Of a DNA stretch of 64,000 nt, positions 59,426-64,000 are shown piece after piece. Location: positions 641,501 to 705,500 of the forward strand of contig CP131057.1 in assembly GCA_030657355.1 (NCBI GenBank). The letters run 5' to 3'. A model generated the notes under the pieces. It worked only from the letters and a program-made list of their open reading frames with translations. It was not told the origin of the DNA and made no database searches. Made by a program: the position numbers and the translations under genes. The stretch comes from Radicibacter daui. GTDB lineage: Bacteria > Pseudomonadota > Alphaproteobacteria > Radicibacterales > Radicibacteraceae. Position 1 is the stretch's first letter, and each line of letters starts with the position of its first letter.

Positions 59426-59808
59426 GAGAAGCCTCCTTAACAAACGCAATTAACGCGCAAAATGAACACCATCTTGCACGGATTCAAATTCAGCGATGCC
59501 AAGAAAAAGCCTCAAAGGGCCAATTGGTGACAAACTATATTCGAACATCTCTCCTATATAATTTTTTCAACATTTTTACAAATAAAAACGGATTTATTTT
59601 TGATTGCGTGGGTATTTTTCTCGGATTTACCGCATTAAATCTGACACTTGGTCGAACTTTATATCCCGTCAATTCCGCACCGCGCCCCATAGGTCCGGGA
59701 CCTCTGCGACACCCGCGCCCGCAGCCCCTGCCCCTTGTAAAAAGGACATGCAGCCGGTCGGCATTACGGTATCGTCCCGGGTGAGCCACCGCCGGAAGGG
59801 AGCCTTGT
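59426..59808. other. AT-rich leader/promoter region of the cold-shock gene
   Basis: No supported gene in these 383 bases. About 59520-59640 is AT-rich in a GC-rich setting and probably holds the cold-shock promoter and a long untranslated leader, as is common for csp genes. A plus-strand open frame (59524-59784) has no ribosome site and a composition that flips midway, so it is taken as chance. The LysE gene promoter must also lie here. Confidence 0.45.
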
Positions 59809-60429
59809 ATGAGCCTCGATTTCCTGATCACCACGCTGATCGTCGTCATCTCGCCGGGCACCGGTGTGCTCTTCACCATGGCGGCAGGGCTGACGCGCGG
59901 GGCGCGGGCCAGCATCGTGGCCGCTTTCGGCTGCACGCTCGGCATCGTGCCGCATATGGCGGCCGCCATCTTCGGCCTGGCGGCGCTACTCCATGCCAGC
60001 GCCCTCGCCTTCCAGACGCTGAAGGTGCTGGGCGTGATCTATCTGCTTTATATGGCGTGGATGACGCTGAAGGAAAAAGGCGCACTTTCGGTCGAGACCA
60101 GCGAGGCGGACAAGGCGCCGCGCCCGGCCCTGCAGGTCATCACCTCGGCCATCCTCGTCAATATCCTCAACCCCAAGCTCTCGATCTTCTTCTTCGCCTT
60201 CCTGCCGCAGTTTGTCCAGGTGGGAGAGGCAAGCCCGCTGCCGCGCATGACCGAGCTCAGCGCCGTCTTCATGGCGCTCACCTTCATCGTCTTTTGCGGT
60301 TACGGCCTCTTTGCCGCCTCCATTCGCCGCCACATCATCTCCCGCCCGCGCGTGCTCACCTGGATGCGCCGCACTTTTGCCGGCGCCTTCGTGGCGCTGG
60401 GGGCGAAGCTGGCGGTGACGAGCCGGTAG
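59809..60429 (+). CDS. LysE/RhtB-family amino-acid exporter
   Basis: A 206-residue inner-membrane protein with about six spans. The N-terminal signature is FLITTLIVVISPGTGVLFTM with the conserved SPGP-like segment (here SPGTG), followed by GLTRGARASIVAAFGCTLGI. ILVNILNPKLSIFFFAFLPQ is the second family block, including the N-x-x-N-P-K motif. Members export amino acids such as lysine, homoserine or threonine. Substrate unknown here. GGGAGCC precedes the ATG. Confidence 0.92.
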   Translation: MSLDFLITTLIVVISPGTGVLFTMAAGLTRGARASIVAAFGCTLGIVPHMAAAIFGLAALLHASALAFQTLKVLGVIYLLYMAWMTLKEKGALSVETSEADKAPRPALQVITSAILVNILNPKLSIFFFAFLPQFVQVGEASPLPRMTELSAVFMALTFIVFCGYGLFAASIRRHIISRPRVLTWMRRTFAGAFVALGAKLAVTSR

Positions 60430-60489
60430 CCGACGCCATGAAGGATCATGCCGTATAGTTAAACAAGCCCCCCAAACTTCCGGGCCATT

Positions 60490-60915
60490 ATGAAATTCAA
60501 CATCCGGCCTTCGGTGGGTTTTGATCAAATCGACTTCGGCACGCCCGTCGCGGAAGTTCGCGCGCGAATGGGCACCACCTTCGAAAGTTTCAAACGCACC
60601 CCGGAGCAAGCCTTTCCGGCAGACTATTTTCCGGAGGACGGGGCCTTTCTCTATTACGACGCACAAGGCCAGCTGGAGGCAGTTGAGCTCGCATCCCCCG
60701 CACAGGCAAGGATCGGAGAACACGATCTTCTGGCGCTCACTTTCAAGGAAAGTCTGGCCTGCCTGAAACGGCTCGACCCTGATACTGTCGCCGACAACAG
60801 CGGAGCGAACGCGCCCGCTCTTGGTATCGGGCTCTGGTCCCCGTTGTGCAGAGGGGATGAGGCCGCTCCGGTCGAAGCGGTCATCATTTTCCGTAAAGGT
60901 TATTACGGCAGATAA
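60490..60915 (+). CDS. Unknown small soluble protein
   Basis: A 141-residue acidic protein with no signal peptide or membrane span. It opens with IRPSVGFDQIDFGTPVAEVR and continues with AFLYYDAQGQLEAVELASPA, a beta-rich pattern with a calculated-charge look seen in some small immunity-like or scaffold proteins. The 'IDFG.p...V....G..F..F......D.f...g.f..YD..g.LEAVE' layout is recognisable as a family trait but I cannot name it. No toxin gene adjoins it. A weak ribosome site precedes the ATG. Ends nine bases before the convergent livF stop. Confidence 0.6.
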   Translation: MKFNIRPSVGFDQIDFGTPVAEVRARMGTTFESFKRTPEQAFPADYFPEDGAFLYYDAQGQLEAVELASPAQARIGEHDLLALTFKESLACLKRLDPDTVADNSGANAPALGIGLWSPLCRGDEAAPVEAVIIFRKGYYGR

Positions 60916-60924
60916 ATCCCCGGC

Positions 60925-61644
60925 TCAGCCCACCCCGAGATACTCGACGATCGTCTTCTCGTCATTCGCCAGCTCTGCGCTTGGCGCCTGATGCACGACG
61001 AGGCCGCGCTCCAGGATGATGGCGTCGTCGGTGAAGGGCAGGATGAGCTGGGCGCTCTGCTCCACGAGGATGACGGCCATGCCCTCATCCGCGATCAGGC
61101 GGCCGATGATCGCCATCAGCTCTTCCACGATGATCGGGGCGAGGCCTTCCAGCGGCTCGTCCAGCAACAGAAGGCGCGGGTTCAGCATCAGCGCACGGCC
61201 CATGGCCAGCATCTGCTGCTCGCCGCCCGACAGCTGGTTGCCCATGTTGGCCTTGCGCTCGGCAAGGCGCGGAAAGGTGCGGTAGACGCGCTGAAGGTCC
61301 CAGCCGGTTCCTGCCCCGCCGCGCGGCGGGCGGGAGACGCTGGTGAGGTTTTCTTCCACCGTCAGGGAGGCGAAGATGTTGCGCTCCTGCGGCACCCAGC
61401 CGATACCGGCAGCCGCCCGGCGATAACCGGGAAGACGCGTCATGTCCTGCCCGTCAAAAACCAGCTTGCCGCCCATCAGGTCGGTCGCGCCAACGATGGT
61501 GTTGATAAGCGTGGTCTTGCCGGTGCCATTGCGGCCGAGCAATGCGAGCGAACGCCCGGCTTCCAGCTCCAGCGAGATGCCGCCCAGCACCTCCGCCTCG
61601 CCATAACCGGCGCGCACGCCTTCCAGCGTCAGAAGAGCCGTCAT
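60925..61644 (-). CDS. livF: Branched-chain amino-acid ABC transporter ATPase LivF
   Basis: A 239-residue ATPase. Walker A is LGRNGTGKTTLINTI, the signature LSGGEQQMLAMGRAL, Walker B LLLLDEPLEGLAP and the switch LVEQSAQLIL. The head LEGVRAGYGEAEVLGGISLE and the Y-x-G-Y start are typical of LivF. It follows livG by three bases and completes the cluster livH-livM-livG-livF. No binding-protein gene lies in the window. Confidence 0.94.
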   Translation of the reverse strand: MTALLTLEGVRAGYGEAEVLGGISLELEAGRSLALLGRNGTGKTTLINTIVGATDLMGGKLVFDGQDMTRLPGYRRAAAGIGWVPQERNIFASLTVEENLTSVSRPPRGGAGTGWDLQRVYRTFPRLAERKANMGNQLSGGEQQMLAMGRALMLNPRLLLLDEPLEGLAPIIVEELMAIIGRLIADEGMAVILVEQSAQLILPFTDDAIILERGLVVHQAPSAELANDEKTIVEYLGVG

Positions 61645-61647
61645 ATC

Positions 61648-62460
61648 TCAGGCCCCCTTGCGCGCATGGGCTGCGGTGGCGGTGGCATGGGCGCCGCCCA
61701 GATAAACCTCGCGCACCAGCGGACTTGCCGCCACTTCCTCGGGTGTGCCTTCCATGGCAAGCGCCCCGGAGACCAGCACCGAAATACGCTCGGCAAAGCG
61801 GAAGACCATTTCCATATCGTGCTCGATCAGAACCAGCGTCACGTCACGTGGAAGTTCACTGATGGTTTCAAGGATTTCATCGCGTTCGCCATGCGGCACG
61901 CCGGCTGCCGGCTCGTCCAGCAGCAGCACCTGCGGCTGGCAGGCAAGCGCCAGCGCCACCTCCAGCAGCCGGCGCTTGCCATAGGCAAGGGTCGAGGTGC
62001 GCTCCGCCATCACGCTGCCAAGGCCAAGCCGCTCCAGGAGGGCCACCGCCTCGTCGCAGGCTTCCCTCTGGCGGGTAACCGGCTGCCACCAGCGCATGAG
62101 ATTGCCGCGCCGCTGCATGATCGCCATCACCAGCGTTTCCAGCGGTGTCAGCTCGGCATAGAGCTGGTTGATCTGGAAGGTGCGGGCAAGGCCGCGCTGC
62201 ACCCGCTGCTGGGCACTGGCCGTCGTCACATCCTCGCCAGCCAGCAAAATGCGCCCGGCCGAGGGTTTCAGCACACCCGTCAGCAGGTTGATGAGAGTGG
62301 TCTTGCCGGCGCCATTGGGGCCGATCAGCGCATGGCGCGCACCGCGTGGCAGGGTGAGCGACACATTGTCGGTGGCGGTGATGCCGTTGAAGTGCTTCAC
62401 CAGCCCTTCCGCAGCAAGTGCGGTCGATCCGGCAACTCCCGGGGAAGCGATGGCGTTCAT
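61648..62460 (-). CDS. livG: Branched-chain amino-acid ABC transporter ATPase LivG
   Basis: A 270-residue ATPase. Walker A is IGPNGAGKTTLINLLTG, the signature region TLAYGKRRLLEVALALACQP, Walker B VLLLDEPAAGVPHGE and the switch LIEHDMEMV. LivG-type features include the longer loop with RTFQINQLYAELTPLETLVM. It starts four bases inside the livM end (62457-62460). Confidence 0.94.
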   Translation of the reverse strand: MNAIASPGVAGSTALAAEGLVKHFNGITATDNVSLTLPRGARHALIGPNGAGKTTLINLLTGVLKPSAGRILLAGEDVTTASAQQRVQRGLARTFQINQLYAELTPLETLVMAIMQRRGNLMRWWQPVTRQREACDEAVALLERLGLGSVMAERTSTLAYGKRRLLEVALALACQPQVLLLDEPAAGVPHGERDEILETISELPRDVTLVLIEHDMEMVFRFAERISVLVSGALAMEGTPEEVAASPLVREVYLGGAHATATAAHARKGA

Positions 62461-63491
62461 GCTGCGCCTCCCTTGCGGCCGGGGTGACGGGAGCGGGCAA
62501 ACCGCGCCGCGACCCTCAGGTAAAGTCCGCGCACGCCCTCGCGGGAGGAGAGCACCAGTACCACCAGCAGGATGCCGAGCCAGAACTGCCAGTATTGCGG
62601 CGTAAGGTCGGAGAGCAGGTCATGCATCAGCTTGAACAGCACCGCCCCGATGAGCCCGCCATAGAGATATCCGCTGCCGCCGATCAGCAGCACCAGCAGC
62701 ACCTCGGCGGAGCGCTGGAACTCCAGCACGTCGAGCGAGGCAAACTGCGTCGTCTGCGCCAAAAGGCCGCCGGCAACACCGGCATAGGCCGCGCCGATGG
62801 TGTAGGCCGTCACCAGATTGAGGTTCACCGGCGCGCCGATGGCGGCCATGCGCAGCGAATTGCCCTTGATGCCGCGCAGCGTCAGCCCGAAGACCGAACT
62901 GGCAAGATAACGTGCCAGGCAGAAGAGCACGAACAGCACGCCCACCGCATACCAGTAGGCGGTCACGCCAAAGATATCGAACTCGAAGACACCGAAGACG
63001 GGACCGATCATCACGCCGGTGAGGCCGTCCGCACCGCCGGTGAGCCAGCCCAGACGGTTGGCAGCTTCCGCCAGCATGAGCGACACGCCCAGCGTGACCA
63101 TCAGGCGCGTCAGGTCATTGCCGCGCAGCACGAGAAAGCTGGTGATAAAACCGACGGCGCCGGCAACCAGCGCGGCAATAGCCAGGCCTGAGAGCGGCTC
63201 CGTCCAGCCATATTTGCCCAGAATGCCGGCCGTATAGGCACCAAGGCCGAAGAAGGCGGCATGGCCGAGCGACACGATACCGGCAAAACCCAGCAGGATG
63301 TCGAGTGAGAGGGCAAAGAGACCAAGGATGGCGATCTCGCTGAGCAGCGCCAGCCGGTCCGGGAAGAGGAAATAACCGGCAATCGGCATGAGCCAGAAGG
63401 CGATTTCCGCCGGGCGCAGGCGGCGGGCCGCCACCAGCGAGGCATGGGCGGCCGCGCGCGAGGCGAGGCCGGTTTCGCTCACGGCGCTCAT
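62457..63491 (-). CDS. livM: Branched-chain amino-acid ABC transporter permease LivM
   Basis: A 344-residue membrane protein with about nine spans. The conserved stretch LDILLGFAGIVSLGHAAFFG and then LGAYTAGIL is the LivM signature; later KGNSLRMAAIGAPVNLNLVT and LFKLMHDLLS follow the family. It overlaps livH and livG by four bases each. It should form a heterodimer with LivH. Confidence 0.94.
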   Translation of the reverse strand: MSAVSETGLASRAAAHASLVAARRLRPAEIAFWLMPIAGYFLFPDRLALLSEIAILGLFALSLDILLGFAGIVSLGHAAFFGLGAYTAGILGKYGWTEPLSGLAIAALVAGAVGFITSFLVLRGNDLTRLMVTLGVSLMLAEAANRLGWLTGGADGLTGVMIGPVFGVFEFDIFGVTAYWYAVGVLFVLFCLARYLASSVFGLTLRGIKGNSLRMAAIGAPVNLNLVTAYTIGAAYAGVAGGLLAQTTQFASLDVLEFQRSAEVLLVLLIGGSGYLYGGLIGAVLFKLMHDLLSDLTPQYWQFWLGILLVVLVLSSREGVRGLYLRVAARFARSRHPGRKGGAA

Positions 63492-64000
63492 CGGGTCGCT
63501 CTCCGCCCCATAAGGCCTTCGGGCCGGATCATCAGGATAACCACCATGACTGTGTAGATGACGAAGGCGCCGACCTGCGGCACGTAATATTTACCCGCTA
63601 CATCGGCGACGCCGATGATAAGGGCGGCGATGAAGGGGCCGACCATCGAGCGCGTGCCGCCCACCGTCACCACGATCAGGAAATAGATCATGTATTTGAT
63701 CGGGAAGACGGGATCGACACCCAGCAGATCAAGGCCGAGCGCCCCGCCAAGCCCGGCAAGGCCGGAGCCGAAGGCAAAGGTGCCGGCGAAGATGCGCGAG
63801 ACATTGATGCCGAGCCCGCCCGCCACCCGCGCGTCATCCACCGCGGCGCGCAGCTGGCTGCCGATGCGGGTGCGGGAGACGAAGAGCTGCAGCGCGATGG
63901 TGATGAGGCCGCACAGGATGATGAGAAAGAGCCGGTAGACGCCGATGCGGGCGCCGAACACCTCAAACTGGCCGCGCAGGAAATCCGGCAGGGTGATGAG
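63488..64000 (-). CDS. livH: Branched-chain amino-acid ABC transporter permease LivH (partial)
   Basis: The C-terminal 170 residues of LivH; the gene continues past the right edge in frame. Visible: RLFLIILCGLITIALQLFVS, TRIGSQLRAAVDDARVAGGL with the EAA-type loop, INVSRIFAGTFAFGSGLAGL and GGTRSMVGPFIAALIIGVAD. It is upstream of livM on the minus strand. The start and N-terminal spans are not in the window. Confidence 0.92.
   Translation of the reverse strand, partial: LITLPDFLRGQFEVFGARIGVYRLFLIILCGLITIALQLFVSRTRIGSQLRAAVDDARVAGGLGINVSRIFAGTFAFGSGLAGLGGALGLDLLGVDPVFPIKYMIYFLIVVTVGGTRSMVGPFIAALIIGVADVAGKYYVPQVGAFVIYTVMVVILMIRPEGLMGRRATR

Noticed and set aside
59524-59784. Plus-strand frame of 86 codons in the cold-shock leader region
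   Set aside because: No ribosome site; composition changes from AT-rich to Pro/Arg-rich midway, and the AT-rich half is better explained as a promoter.

Overview
The window is a GC-rich bacterial chromosome segment with dense, short-spaced operons. Its gene families point to an alphaproteobacterium, probably Rhodospirillales-like or a soil or marine relative: an lpiA(mprF)-acvB pair, an AraC-type pobR divergent from pobA, a PAS_5-like protein, a REC-DUF3369-EAL protein, Leu/Ile/Val-type ABC transport and a lateral hook/filament gene set. I cannot name a genus. No rRNA, tRNA, CRISPR array, transposase or integrase was found.

Layout. 1-1655: end of a truncated gene, then a MarR regulator behind a striking double operator, a DUF1398 protein and a VOC protein. 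1680-8919: a small lipoprotein, cutC, a ROK sugar kinase divergent from a LacI regulator, and a five-gene operon (two permeases, ATPase, glycosylasparaginase-family hydrolase, solute-binding protein) with a LacI-type operator upstream. Together these look like uptake and breakdown of a glycosylated or modified asparagine. 9086-14825: a GNAT gene and a convergent glutaminase gene whose junction has been duplicated. Between the two copies sits a two-gene cassette of unknown function (10290-13651), partly very AT-rich, whose two large proteins each carry an internal tandem duplication. This is the best candidate for an undescribed system. 14967-16707: an HD-domain hydrolase and a divergent GlxA-type regulator.

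16814-22534 is a signalling block: PAS_5-like, GAF/PAS, membrane histidine kinase, and a receiver-DUF3369-degenerate GGDEF-EAL protein likely to break down c-di-GMP. 22916-28252 carries the lysyl-phosphatidylglycerol synthase/flippase and its AcvB partner, followed by a DUF4010 membrane protein behind a nested inverted repeat. 28475-30484 is a chemoreceptor fused to a PilZ domain. pobA/pobR (30567-32844) handles 4-hydroxybenzoate.

33434-43786 holds an ECF sigma factor and a late flagellar set: fliC, fliD, fliS, a small WP-motif protein, flgD, flgE, an unknown coiled-coil protein, a FlgN-like chaperone, flgK and flgL. The secreted components are strongly acidic and lack cysteine. 43829-47234 has pirin, an M24 peptidase, and a TetR/DinB divergent pair. 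47324-54441 is an arabinoside uptake and hydrolysis operon (GH51 plus sugar ABC transporter) with a divergent FadR-type regulator. 54717-60915 includes an SDR, a possible 26-residue membrane peptide, MipA/OmpV with a divergent two-component pair, a cold-shock protein, a LysE exporter and an orphan protein. 60925-64000 is a livFGMH cluster that runs off the window.

Starts were chosen from Shine-Dalgarno (SD) spacing and family N-termini; many open frames extend further upstream than the likely gene. All functions are from reading the sequence; no database search was run.
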